From NCBI RefSeq assembly GCF_005298075.1, contig NZ_SZZH01000004.1, forward strand, positions 186,001-250,000: a stretch of 64,000 nucleotides of DNA. The letters run 5' to 3'. The notes under the pieces were generated by a model. The model saw only the letters and a program-made list of their open reading frames with translations, made no database searches and had not been told where the DNA came from. Made by a program: the position numbers and the translations under genes. Of this stretch, positions 26,654 to 35,052 are shown piece after piece; the stretch's first letter is position 1, and each line of letters begins with the position of its first letter. The stretch is from Nakamurella flava (GTDB taxonomy: Bacteria; Actinomycetota; Actinomycetes; Mycobacteriales; Nakamurellaceae).

Positions 26654-27939
26654 AGCCGATCGAGCCGCCGGGCCTCCCCCTCGGCCAGCGGTCGCAGCGG
26701 GGAGTCGGGCGGCAGGATCCGCGCCTGACGCCGCCACATCTCGACGTCGTCGGCCCCCCAGCGGGCCCGCGTCCAGGCCACCATCAGGTCGGCGTCCCCA
26801 CTGGCCAGCACCGCGGACCGGAGCTGCTGCTGCAACTGGTCGCGGCGGTCGACGACGGCGGGCGCCTCCGAACGCGGCAGCAGAGGACCCCGGTAGGCCC
26901 GCAGGGCCGACCGGACGTCGCCGACGGTGAGCCGCGCCGTGACCTCCAACCAGTCGGCCTCGACGGGCACCTGCAGGCGGTAGGGCCGGGACTGCAGCAC
27001 GTCGGGCCCGAGCAGGGACCGCAGCCGGGTCATCTCGGCGCGCACCGTCGACAGGCTGACGTCCTCCGCGTAGGCCTCGACGGCGAGCTGTTCACCGGTG
27101 ACGCCGTCCGGTCGCTCGGCGAGCACGATGAGGATCTCGCTGTGCCGGGAGCTGAGCCGCAGCGACCGGCTGCCGGTGTCGACCTGGCAGTCGGGGCGCC
27201 CCAGGGCGTCGACCCGCAGGCCGACGACGTTCAACGGCGCCCACAGGCCGGCGCTCGTCGTCCGGCCCCGGCCGACCGCGGCCAGCCGGCCGAGTTCGGC
27301 CTCGGCCATCCGGGCCGCGGCCCGCACCATGGCCAGCGTCTGCGGGGTGCCGACCGCGTGACCACCGGTGACGTCCACGACGCCGAGCAGCGTCTGCGTC
27401 TCCGGGTCGTGGATGGGCGCGGCGGCGCACGACCAGTTCTGCACCCGACGGGCGTAATGCTCGCCCGCGCGGATCTGCACGGCGGCGTCCAGGCGCAACG
27501 CGGTGCCGGGCGCGTTCGTGCCGGCCTCCCGCTCGGCCCAGACCGCGCCCTCCATGAAGTGGATCTGTTCGGCCTTGCGCAGCACGCTCGGGCGGCCGCA
27601 GACCCAGAGCAACTTGCCCTCGGCGTCGCCGAGGGCCATCACCGCGTCGCAGTCCTCCGCCGCCGCCCCGAGCACGTCGTAGAGCAACGGGAAGACGCGG
27701 GACAACGGGTGGTCGCTGCGACGATCGGGGATCTCGTCGATGTCGTCGGCGACGGGGGCCACGCCGTCCTCGGCGTCGACGCCGGCCGCGGCGGAGCGCA
27801 TCCAGGAGTCGACCACCAGCGCCCGGCCGGGGGCGTGCTCGACCGGGCGGGACGGTGACCGGACCCCGGCGCCGGACGGACGCCGAGCTGGCGGTCCGTC
27901 CGCCCGGGACGGCGGCCGACGTTCGGGTGGGGCCGACAC
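26644..27939 (-). CDS. GAF-domain transcriptional regulator with winged-helix domain
   Basis: 431 residues from GTG 27939, which has GGAGG nearby; a start at 28005 is also open. An AcoR-type GAF sensor spans about residues 60-230 (EREAGTNAPGTALRLDAAVQIRAGEHYARRVQNWSCAAAPI, in parts). The C-terminal part has a winged-helix unit (LSSRHSEILIVLAERPDGVTGEQLAVEAY, in parts) instead of the sigma-54 activation domain. In actinobacteria these proteins usually sit near alcohol or aldehyde dehydrogenase genes. Here exaC is 4 kb away with a paired TGCA-containing inverted repeat, so control of exaC is a reasonable guess. Confidence 0.8.
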   Translation of the reverse strand: MSAPPERRPPSRADGPPARRPSGAGVRSPSRPVEHAPGRALVVDSWMRSAAAGVDAEDGVAPVADDIDEIPDRRSDHPLSRVFPLLYDVLGAAAEDCDAVMALGDAEGKLLWVCGRPSVLRKAEQIHFMEGAVWAEREAGTNAPGTALRLDAAVQIRAGEHYARRVQNWSCAAAPIHDPETQTLLGVVDVTGGHAVGTPQTLAMVRAAARMAEAELGRLAAVGRGRTTSAGLWAPLNVVGLRVDALGRPDCQVDTGSRSLRLSSRHSEILIVLAERPDGVTGEQLAVEAYAEDVSLSTVRAEMTRLRSLLGPDVLQSRPYRLQVPVEADWLEVTARLTVGDVRSALRAYRGPLLPRSEAPAVVDRRDQLQQQLRSAVLASGDADLMVAWTRARWGADDVEMWRRQARILPPDSPLRPLAEGEARRLDRLYG

Positions 27940-28005
27940 TGGCGCCTCCGAGGGCTGGGGATGTACCCCATTGTGCGGTATGCCACGCCGGGTTGACCCG
28001 CCCAT

Positions 28006-28041
28006 CCGACGCCGACCCTCCCGCGGGAGAGTCGGCGCCGG
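28006..28041. terminator. Hairpin between the GAF regulator and rskA genes
   Basis: A near-perfect palindrome with arms CCGACGCCGACCCTCCCG and its imperfect complement lies just after the rskA stop on the minus strand. It probably ends the sigK-rskA transcript. Confidence 0.55.
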
Positions 28042-28046
28042 CCGGG

Positions 28047-28829
28047 TCAGGTCAGCGTGACCGCCCAGAGCGGGGCCGAGGTGGGCTGCGGCGACCCTCC
28101 CGTCGGCTCGGCGGTGATGCCGATGGCCGTGTCACCGGCGCGGGTCGTCGCGGTCCACTCCTGCGACTGGCCGGTCGCGGCCGTGTCGAGCAGGGTCACC
28201 GAGCGGGCCTGGTCGCCGGCCAGCACCCACAACTGGTAGGTGCGACCGGACGGCAACGCGGGCAACCCGCTGACGTCGACGACCGCGGCACCACACGAGG
28301 GCGCGAACCGCACGACCCCGTCGGCGGCGGCCCCCGGGTTCAGGACCCGGGTGTCGGGCGCCGCCGACACGCAGTCGGCCAGCGCCACCTGGGTGTCCGG
28401 AGTGGGGGTGACGGAGCGGACGACCCCGAAGGTGCCGACCGCCAGGACGGCCGCGGCCGCCGCCGCGGTCAGCCAGGCGGCGGGCCGCTGGTACCAGGCC
28501 CGGGCCGCCTTCGCCCGGGCCGGCCCGGCCGGCGCCCGGTGCCGCGCCTGGTCGGCGACGACCGGCGGGAGCTGCGGGGTGCGCCGGGCCGCGGCCAGCA
28601 CGGAGGTGCGCAGCGACGCCGGCGGTGCCTGGGCGAAGGTCGAGCCCAGCAGCGCGACGGTCTCCCGGAAGCCCTGGAGTTCCAGCGCGCAGGACGAGCA
28701 CCCGTCGAGGTGGTCGAGGAAGCGTTCGGCCTCCTCGTCGGACAGCGCGTGCAGGGCCATGGCCCCGGTGTCCAGGTGCGGATCGGTCCCATCGGTCCCG
28801 GTCCGGCCGGGATCAGCGAAGTGGGTCAT
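28047..28829 (-). CDS. rskA: Anti-sigma factor RskA-like
   Basis: 260 residues. The N-terminal anti-sigma domain has the zinc-type motif HLDGCSSC near residues 39-46, a single transmembrane helix follows (AWLTAAAAAAVLAVGTFGVV, about 118-137), and the extracellular C-terminal domain is the RskA type (GLPALPSGRTYQLWVL). It holds the sigma factor inactive until proteolysis releases it. Its start overlaps the sigK stop as ATGA (28826-28829), as in mycobacterial sigK-rskA. Confidence 0.9.
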   Translation of the reverse strand: MTHFADPGRTGTDGTDPHLDTGAMALHALSDEEAERFLDHLDGCSSCALELQGFRETVALLGSTFAQAPPASLRTSVLAAARRTPQLPPVVADQARHRAPAGPARAKAARAWYQRPAAWLTAAAAAAVLAVGTFGVVRSVTPTPDTQVALADCVSAAPDTRVLNPGAAADGVVRFAPSCGAAVVDVSGLPALPSGRTYQLWVLAGDQARSVTLLDTAATGQSQEWTATTRAGDTAIGITAEPTGGSPQPTSAPLWAVTLT

Positions 28830-29473
28830 GACGCCACCCCCAGGCAGTCGCGCAGCCGGATGAGGCCGTCGCGGAGTCGTGTCTTGACGGTGGGCAGCGG
28901 CGTGGAGAGCAATTCGGCCACCTCCCGGTAGGTGTATCCGCTGTAGTAGGCCAACGTGATGGATTCACGTTGGCGGTCGGTGAGCGTGCCCAGGCATCGC
29001 TGGACGGCCCGCCGTTCGAAGCGCTGCTCGACCTCCTCGACGACGGTGTCGACGTCGCGCTCGGTGGTGGCGGCGGCGACCCGTACCTCGCGATCGGTGG
29101 CCGCCTGCGCCGACCGGACCCGGTCGACGGCCCGGGCGTGGGCCAGGGTGAGGACCCAGCCGGTGGCCGAGCCCCGACTCTCGTCGAACCGACTGGCCCG
29201 TCGCCAGACCTCCAGGAACACCTCCTGGGCCACCTCCTCGGCCTGGCCGGGGTCGCGGACGACCCGCCGGACCAGCCCGAACACGCGGGACGCGAACAGG
29301 TCGTAGAACCGTTCGAAGGCGTCCTCGTCGCCGCGGGCGACCCGTTGCAGCAGGACCTCGGCCTCACCGCCCTGGGACCGGCCGTCGCGCTGCCGGACGC
29401 CGGAGTCGGCGGGACCGGGGTCGGGCACCGCGGCGAGCGCGGGCCTGTCCGGTTCGTGAGCGGGTGATGGCAT
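28826..29473 (-). CDS. sigK: ECF sigma factor SigK-like
   Basis: 215 residues from ATG 29473, with AAGGAGG eight bases upstream; the longer frame from 29494 lacks this. Region 2 (AFERFYDLFASRVFGLVRRVVRDPGQAEEVAQEVFLEVW, in parts) and region 4 (LTDRQRESITLAYYSGYTYREVAELLSTPLPTVKTRLRDGL, in parts) match the SigK/RskA group. The pair with RskA and the fasciclin lipoprotein 2 kb away mirrors the mycobacterial SigK regulon. Its own promoter (29554-29581) fits the SigK consensus, implying autoregulation. Confidence 0.9.
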   Translation of the reverse strand: MPSPAHEPDRPALAAVPDPGPADSGVRQRDGRSQGGEAEVLLQRVARGDEDAFERFYDLFASRVFGLVRRVVRDPGQAEEVAQEVFLEVWRRASRFDESRGSATGWVLTLAHARAVDRVRSAQAATDREVRVAAATTERDVDTVVEEVEQRFERRAVQRCLGTLTDRQRESITLAYYSGYTYREVAELLSTPLPTVKTRLRDGLIRLRDCLGVAS

Positions 29474-29553
29474 CCGCTGTTCCTCCTTGATCACCGGCCC
29501 GGGGGCTGTCCGGTCGTTCCCACGCCGGGGTCCTCATCCCAGCAGCTGTCTCT

Positions 29554-29581
29554 CATTCGTCGCCGACCGCGACCCGGATGG
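29554..29581 (-). promoter_or_regulatory. SigK-type promoter of sigK-rskA
   Basis: On the minus strand CCATCC (29581-29576), a 16-bp spacer and CGAATG (29559-29554). This fits the mycobacterial SigK consensus CCATCC / CGAATA with one mismatch. The start of transcription would be about 75 nt before the sigK start codon. The rest of the 29474-29776 gap holds this and the divergent promoter. Confidence 0.7.
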
Positions 29582-29742
29582 GCGGTGTCGGTGTGGTCGT
29601 GGCGAACCGTGGGCATCGAGCGGATGTCGTCGACCTCCGAATGACGGGCGTCCGTGGAGCTCCCACCCCGCGCACCCCTCGAGACGGTGACAGCGATCGG
29701 GACCGCCGCCGGCGACTCCGGGTCACGACCACCCGTTCGATC

Positions 29743-29770
29743 CCATCCGGACACCCGCCCGCATCGAAGG
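29743..29770 (+). promoter_or_regulatory. SigK-type promoter of the molybdopterin oxidoreductase
   Basis: CCATCC (29743-29748), 16-bp spacer, CGAAGG (29765-29770). The -10 element ends six bases before ATG 29777, so the transcript would be leaderless or nearly so. Same spacing as the sigK promoter. Confidence 0.6.
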
Positions 29771-29776
29771 ACCCAC

Positions 29777-31390
29777 ATGAACACCGACAGCCTCACGACC
29801 CCCGGTGCCCCCGCCCGCGAACCGTCCACCTGGCGGCCCGGTGTGGGCGTCGCCGCGCTCGGCGGCCTGGTGTCCATCGGGCTCGGGCTGGCGTTGGCCG
29901 AGCTGCTGGCCGTGCTCGGCGGCCGACTGTCGCTGACCGGCGCGGCGGCCTCGCCGCTGACCTCGCTCGGCCAGTCGTTCATCGGCCTCACGCCGGAGTG
30001 GCTCAAGCAGTTCGCCATCTCGACGTTCGGGCAGAACGACAAGGTCGCGCTGACCGTCGGCATGGGGGTGACGGTCGCGATCGCCGCCGCCGTCATCGGC
30101 ATCGTCGCGCGGTGGCGGCTGACCGTCGCCGTCGTCGTGGCGGCCGCCCTGCTGGTGGTGGCCGGCATCGCGATCCTGACGCGCACCGGTTCCGGACCGG
30201 TCGATCTGCTGCCGCTGGTCATCGGCGGGGTGGCCGGCGTCGCGCTGCTCATCACCCTGTTCCGCCGGGCCGGCGACCCTGAGGCTGCGCTGACCGGTGA
30301 GGTGCACAGCGGGTCCGGTGGCCGCGCCGACCGCCGCCGCTTTCTGCAGTGGGCGGGCATCGGCGCAGCGGGTGCCGCCGTGGCCGGTGTGGCCGCCAGG
30401 TTCCTGCCCAACTCGGCCCAGTCCGCGGCGAGCCGCGGGTCCATCACGCTCCCGACGCCCACGGACGTCCAGCAGATCGCGTCGGACGTGGCGCTCGACG
30501 TCCCGGGACTCACCCCGTTCGTCACCGACAACGCCAACTTCTATCGCGTGGACACCGCGTTCGTCGTCCCGCAACTGACCACGCAGGGATGGCAGCTGCG
30601 TATCCACGGCCTGGTCGATCGCGAGATCACCCTCGACTTCGACGCGTTGACCGGGCGTCCCGCCCTGCAGCGGATGATCACCTTGACCTGTGTCTCGAAC
30701 CCGGTCGGCGGCGACCTGGCCGGTAACGCCACCTGGCAGGGTGTGCGCCTGGCCGACCTGCTGGCCGAAGCCGGCCCCCAGGACGGCGCCGACTGCGTGC
30801 TGTCGACGAGTGTCGACGGCTTCACCGTCACCACTCCCCTGGCCGCCCTGACCGACGGCCGGGACGCCCTGCTCGCCTACGCCATGAACGGCGAACCACT
30901 GCCGGTGGAGCACGGGTTCCCCGTGCGGATGGTCGTTCCCGGTCTGTACGGCTACGTCTCGGCGACGAAGTGGGTGGTCGATCTCGAGGTCACGAAGTTC
31001 GCGGACGTCAGCGCCTACTGGACCGACCGGGGCTGGGCGGCGCAGGCGCCGATCAAGACGGCGTCCCGCATCGACGTGCCCGCCTCGTTCGCCAACCTGC
31101 CCGTCGGCACGGTGACCGTGGCGGGAGTGGCCTGGGCCCAGCACCGCGGCGTCGCCAAGGTGCAGGTCCGGGTGGACAAGGGCGAGTGGCAGGACGCGAC
31201 GCTGTCCGGTGACGTGAGTGTCGACACCTGGCGGCAGTGGGAGTGGCAGTGGCCGGCCGACCGCGGCCAGCACACCATCGAGTGCCGCGCCATCGATGGC
31301 AACGGCGACGCCCAGGCCGAGCAGGTCGTCGGCACAGTACCCGACGGAGCGACCGGACTGGATTCGCGCGTCGTCACGGTGACCGTCTGA
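29777..31390 (+). CDS. Membrane-anchored molybdopterin-dependent oxidoreductase (SUOX/YedY-like)
   Basis: 537 residues. The N-terminal 155 residues form about four hydrophobic helices, then [20 protein letters not shown] (about 175-195) resembles a Tat motif placed internally. The periplasmic domain is a sulfite-oxidase-type molybdenum fold: Cys305 in [12 protein letters not shown] is the expected molybdenum ligand, followed by GVRLADLL and a C-terminal Mo-co dimerisation-like immunoglobulin domain ([22 protein letters not shown], in parts). It probably reduces or oxidises small S- or N-oxides at the membrane. Linkage to sigK-rskA and the shared promoter type place it in the SigK regulon. Confidence 0.85.
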   Translation: MNTDSLTTPGAPAREPSTWRPGVGVAALGGLVSIGLGLALAELLAVLGGRLSLTGAAASPLTSLGQSFIGLTPEWLKQFAISTFGQNDKVALTVGMGVTVAIAAAVIGIVARWRLTVAVVVAAALLVVAGIAILTRTGSGPVDLLPLVIGGVAGVALLITLFRRAGDPEAALTGEVHSGSGGRADRRRFLQWAGIGAAGAAVAGVAARFLPNSAQSAASRGSITLPTPTDVQQIASDVALDVPGLTPFVTDNANFYRVDTAFVVPQLTTQGWQLRIHGLVDREITLDFDALTGRPALQRMITLTCVSNPVGGDLAGNATWQGVRLADLLAEAGPQDGADCVLSTSVDGFTVTTPLAALTDGRDALLAYAMNGEPLPVEHGFPVRMVVPGLYGYVSATKWVVDLEVTKFADVSAYWTDRGWAAQAPIKTASRIDVPASFANLPVGTVTVAGVAWAQHRGVAKVQVRVDKGEWQDATLSGDVSVDTWRQWEWQWPADRGQHTIECRAIDGNGDAQAEQVVGTVPDGATGLDSRVVTVTV

Positions 31391-31473
31391 CCCGCTCGAC
31401 GGCCGCTGGACGTACCCCGTCGTTCGTTCGGACCCACCTGACCAATTCGTTACGAAATTTCCTGCCTACGCAC

Positions 31474-31501
31474 CAATCCGCCTGGGTACGTGCACCGAAG
31501 A
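31474..31501 (+). promoter_or_regulatory. SigK-type promoter of the fasciclin lipoprotein
   Basis: CAATCC (31474-31479), 16-bp spacer, CGAAGA (31496-31501): one mismatch to each half of the SigK consensus and the same spacing as the two other promoters. The gap 31391-31632 also has a small palindrome TTCGTTACGAA at 31456-31466 and a leader of about 120 nt. Confidence 0.6.
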
Positions 31502-31632
31502 GCAATCAAGACAGCAGCTTTCAGGCAGGTACCTCGAACGAGGACTCCAGATCGCTTTTGTCGCAATGCTTTTCCTTTCCCGTCCCCCTGGTCGCACCAC
31601 CCGGTGACGATCGCCGAACAAGGAGAGAATCC

Positions 31633-32385
31633 ATGGCCTTCAAGCGCACCGCAGGACTCATCGCCGCCGCCGGCACCTGCCTCGTCCTCGCCGCCTGTGG
31701 TGGCGGAGCCGGCTCCGCCGTCTCCAGCGCCACCTCCGCGGCCGGGAGCGTCGCGAACGGCGCGACCTCCGCCGCCGGCAGCATGACGTCGGCCGCCGGC
31801 AGTGCCATGTCGAGCATGACGTCTTCCTCGCCGTCGTCCTCGTCGGCGATGGCTTCCGGCTCCATGAGCTCCGGCGCGATGGCCGAGGGTGCGAGCCTGG
31901 TCGGCCCGGGTTGCGCCGACTACGCCGCCGCGGTTCCGTCCGGCGCCGGCTCCGTCGAGGGCATGGCCGCCGATCCGGTCGCCACCGCCGCCTCCAACAA
32001 CCCGCTGCTGAAGACCCTGACCGCGGCCGTCTCCGGACAGCTCAACCCGCAGGTCAACCTGGTCAACACCCTCAACGGCGGCGAGTTCACCGTCTTCGCC
32101 CCGGTCGACGAGGCCTTCGCCAAGGTGCCCGCCGCCACGCTCGAGACGCTGAAGACCGACTCCGCCACGCTGACCAGCATCCTGACCTACCACGTGGTGT
32201 CCGGGCAGCTGTCCCCGGACCAGGTCGTCGGTGAGCACACCACCGTCGAGGGCAAGACGCTGACCGTGACCGGCTCCGGCGACTCGCTGAAGGTCAACGA
32301 CGCGAACGTCATCTGCGGTGGCGTCAAGACCGCCAACGCGACCGTCTACCTGATCGACGGTGTGCTGACCCCGCCGGCCAGCTGA
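31633..32385 (+). CDS. Fasciclin-domain lipoprotein, MPT70/MPT83-like
   Basis: 250 residues. Signal peptide with lipobox LAAC (Cys22), then an Ala/Ser/Gly/Met-rich linker (about 25-90), then one FAS1 domain (about 105-248): [63 protein letters not shown] (in parts). The extended [17 protein letters not shown] start is shared with mycobacterial MPT83/MPT70. There, these are major SigK-dependent surface proteins, and here the gene lies beside sigK-rskA with a SigK-type promoter. AGGAGAG precedes ATG 31633. The linker length may vary. Confidence 0.92.
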   Translation: MAFKRTAGLIAAAGTCLVLAACGGGAGSAVSSATSAAGSVANGATSAAGSMTSAAGSAMSSMTSSSPSSSSAMASGSMSSGAMAEGASLVGPGCADYAAAVPSGAGSVEGMAADPVATAASNNPLLKTLTAAVSGQLNPQVNLVNTLNGGEFTVFAPVDEAFAKVPAATLETLKTDSATLTSILTYHVVSGQLSPDQVVGEHTTVEGKTLTVTGSGDSLKVNDANVICGGVKTANATVYLIDGVLTPPAS

Positions 32386-32441
32386 TCTCACCGGCGTGCC
32401 GTCAGGCACGCCAAGGGGAGCACCGCTTCCCACCACCGAGC

Positions 32442-32479
32442 CCGAAGGCCCGACCGGAGACGTCCGGTCGGGCCTTCGG
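32442..32479. terminator. Strong hairpin between convergent genes
   Basis: A perfect 16-bp stem (CCGAAGGCCCGACCGG and its complement) with loop AGACGT lies between the fasciclin gene and the convergent epimerase gene. It probably serves both. Confidence 0.75.
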
Positions 32480-32501
32480 CCTGTCCGGGAACGGGCAGCT
32501 T

Positions 32502-33590
32502 TCAGCTCACCCGGCGCCGGGTGATGGGCCCGTCCGCGAGCCGGTCGGTGAGCTGGTTCAGGACCGTTCGGCGGCGCAACACCGGACTGCCGGTCGCGTC
32601 GGCCGCCCGCACGCCTGCCACCGTCTCGTCCAGTGCATCCAGCGAGCCGTAGCCCGGCTCCCACCCGAGAAGCTCACGGGCGCGGGTGGTGTCGAGCAGC
32701 GGGACGGCGTAGGCCAGGTCGATCCAGCCGGCGTCGATCCGGGAGACCCGGGCCGCGAAGGCGAGGCGCGCGGCGCGGCCGATGGCCCACGGCGGGAGGT
32801 CCACCGACCACGCCCGCAGGCGATCGGCGATGTCCACCCCGGTGATCGGCGGGTCGCTGGCGAGATTGAACGGCCCGGCGGCCCGGCGGTCGACCGCCGC
32901 CAGCAGCGCGGCGGCCACGTCGTCGGCGTGCACCACGGGGACGTTCAGCGACCGCCCGACGGGCAGCACGGGGAGCAGCGCCGGCGCCCATGACGGCAGC
33001 AACGCGGGGGCGCCGTAGCGCAGCAGACTGCTGCCGGCCGCCCGCTGCAGCACCAGACCGGGGCGCAGCCGGGTGATCACCGGATCCCGACCGGTCTGTT
33101 CGAGTTCCGCGCGGTCCAGCAGCCGTTCCGCCGCCGCCTTCTGCCGGCTGTAGACCGACGTGGCGATGCCGTCCGTGGGCCACGACTCGTCCACCCGCTC
33201 CTTGCCGGCCGGCCCGGTCGGTCCGGCCCGGTAGGCGCCGACGGACGACACATGGACCAGATGCGGCACCGCCGCCTCCCGGGCCGCGGCCAGTACTGCC
33301 GTCAGGCCCCCGACCCCGACCGCCGCCAACCGTTCGGGATCCCGGGCGGGTTGGAAGCCCCACACCAGATTGACGACCGCGTCCGCACCGCGGAAGACGC
33401 CGGCCAGCCGCCCGGCCGTGTTCTCGGCGGTGACATCGACGGCCACCCACTGGGACGTGTCGTACGGAGGTTCCGCCGCCGGGATCCGCCGGGCCACCGC
33501 CACGACGTCGACATCGGTCCGGTCGCGGCGGATGCGGTCGAGCAGGGCGGTGCCGAGGTTACCGCTGGCTCCCATGATGACGATGCGCAT
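32502..33590 (-). CDS. NAD-dependent epimerase/dehydratase-family protein
   Basis: 362 residues from ATG 33590. Extended short-chain dehydrogenase: N-terminal GASGNLGTAL nucleotide loop, LVHVSSVGAYRAG with YSRQKAAAERLL giving the YxxxK pair (about residues 150-154), and FNLASDPPITGVDIADRL near 245. It resembles actinobacterial NAD(P)-dependent oxidoreductases acting on sugars or steroids; substrate is not predicted. It stands alone. Confidence 0.8.
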   Translation of the reverse strand: MRIVIMGASGNLGTALLDRIRRDRTDVDVVAVARRIPAAEPPYDTSQWVAVDVTAENTAGRLAGVFRGADAVVNLVWGFQPARDPERLAAVGVGGLTAVLAAAREAAVPHLVHVSSVGAYRAGPTGPAGKERVDESWPTDGIATSVYSRQKAAAERLLDRAELEQTGRDPVITRLRPGLVLQRAAGSSLLRYGAPALLPSWAPALLPVLPVGRSLNVPVVHADDVAAALLAAVDRRAAGPFNLASDPPITGVDIADRLRAWSVDLPPWAIGRAARLAFAARVSRIDAGWIDLAYAVPLLDTTRARELLGWEPGYGSLDALDETVAGVRAADATGSPVLRRRTVLNQLTDRLADGPITRRRVS

Positions 33591-33632
33591 GGCCGGACAG
33601 TTCCCCACTCCGGCCGTCCGGACCGGACTGGC

Positions 33633-34628
33633 TCAGCCGCCGGTCGTCCCCCGTCGGGCCCGGGCGCGACGCTTCCCCTCGTGCATCGCGGCGACCCGGG
33701 CCACCGGGATGGTGTGCCCCTCGGCGACGATCTCGGCCGGGACGAGCTGCGGCGGCGGCCGCTCATCCCGCCAGGGATCGGCCGCGGCCAGGCGCTTCGG
33801 CACGACGTCGACGGTCAGGTCCGACACCCGGCCGACCGCGTCGAGCTCGAGCCAGGACAGCGGGCAGGAGACGGGTACTCCGGGGCGGACCCGTGGGCTG
33901 TAGGCGGCGATCACGGTGGCGCCGCGGGACCGTGTGGCGTCGACGAAGATCCGGCCGCCCCGGTCGGCGACGATGTACTCGGTGGTGGACAGCCCGGGAG
34001 CCAGCGCAGCGGCCCGCACGGCCAGGGCCCGGGTAGCGGCCGCGGCGTCGTCGCTGCTCAGGGCGTCCGTCCCGGCCGTCTGGAGCGGGACGACGAGGTG
34101 GAGCCCCTTGGACCCGCTGGTCTTCACCGCCGCGTCCAGTCCGACGTCGGCCAGCGCCTGCCGCGCGGCGCGGGCGACGACCACGACGTCGGCGAACTCC
34201 GCCCCGGCCGGCGGATCGAGGTCCAGCACCAGGGCATCCGGAGGCGCGGCCTGCGGGTCGTGCCCCCGGTGGAGCGGCACGTGGAACTCGACGGACCGCT
34301 GGTTGCCCAGCCACAGCAGCGTCCGCCGGTCGTCGACGACCGGATACCGCACCTGCCGGTGGGAGGCCTCCGACCAGACGGTGATGGTGGGGATCCAGTC
34401 CGGGGCGTACTCGGGCAGGTTCTTCTGCATGAACGCGGGCTGCCCCGGGCGGACCCGGACGACCGACAACGGCCGACCGGTGAGCTCACCGATCAGCCGG
34501 TCGGCCATCACGTCCAGGTAGTCGATCAGCTCTCGCTTGGTGACCCCGGTATCACCGGACAGCGGTTGGTCGAGCGAAGAGAGCTCGACCCCGCCGCGGG
34601 TCTCGTCGGGCGCGCGCCGGGCGCTCAC
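33633..34628 (-). CDS. Stand-alone LigD-type primase/polymerase domain
   Basis: 331 residues, only the polymerase (PolDom) part of LigD. The catalytic aspartates are in ALVLDLDPP (about 131-139) and the third in SWLELD; TSGSKGLHLVVPLQ (about 167-180) is the conserved nucleotide-binding segment. In mycobacteria LigD fills ends during non-homologous end joining, and stand-alone Prim-PolD proteins act in lesion bypass or repair. Neither Ku nor a ligase domain is in the window, so the pathway is inferred. Confidence 0.85.
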   Translation of the reverse strand: MSARRAPDETRGGVELSSLDQPLSGDTGVTKRELIDYLDVMADRLIGELTGRPLSVVRVRPGQPAFMQKNLPEYAPDWIPTITVWSEASHRQVRYPVVDDRRTLLWLGNQRSVEFHVPLHRGHDPQAAPPDALVLDLDPPAGAEFADVVVVARAARQALADVGLDAAVKTSGSKGLHLVVPLQTAGTDALSSDDAAAATRALAVRAAALAPGLSTTEYIVADRGGRIFVDATRSRGATVIAAYSPRVRPGVPVSCPLSWLELDAVGRVSDLTVDVVPKRLAAADPWRDERPPPQLVPAEIVAEGHTIPVARVAAMHEGKRRARARRGTTGG

Positions 34629-34648
34629 CGTCCGGACTCAGCGGCGGT

Positions 34649-34837
34649 TCAGCGCCGGTAACCGCCGACCTGGCCGCGCTTCTTGTTGTTGGCGATCGCG
34701 GTGACGGCCCAGATGCCCAACGCGATCAGGGCGATCCAGAACAGGCCGGCGAAGACCTTGCCGATCAGCCACAGCACCAGGCTGACCGCGAAGAAGATGA
34801 CGACCGCCGCGCCGACGATCTTGAGTGCCTTGTCCAT
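34649..34837 (-). CDS. Small membrane protein
   Basis: 62 residues from ATG 34837, preceded by GAGAGGA. Two close hydrophobic helices (about 5-25 and 28-49) are followed by a basic tail NNKKRGQVGGYRR. Family not recognised; similar short proteins occur widely in actinobacteria. The gap 34838-35052 behind it shows nothing clear. Confidence 0.65.
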   Translation of the reverse strand: MDKALKIVGAAVVIFFAVSLVLWLIGKVFAGLFWIALIALGIWAVTAIANNKKRGQVGGYRR

Positions 34838-35052
34838 GATCTGAGTCCTCTCGTGGTGAGTTCGGCCGGGGTCGGTCGCATTCCTCGTCGGCGGCGGCAC
34901 GTGCCCCCACCGTCGATGTCCACTGTGCTCCCCCGGGCACGGTCGGCGCCTCCGGCAAAACCCCTGATTCCCCACCCTGATGATGCAGGTGGATCAGCCA
35001 ACGGAACCGAACCGACGACCGGCACTCTTCCCGTTCCCCGTCGGCCGCCGTT

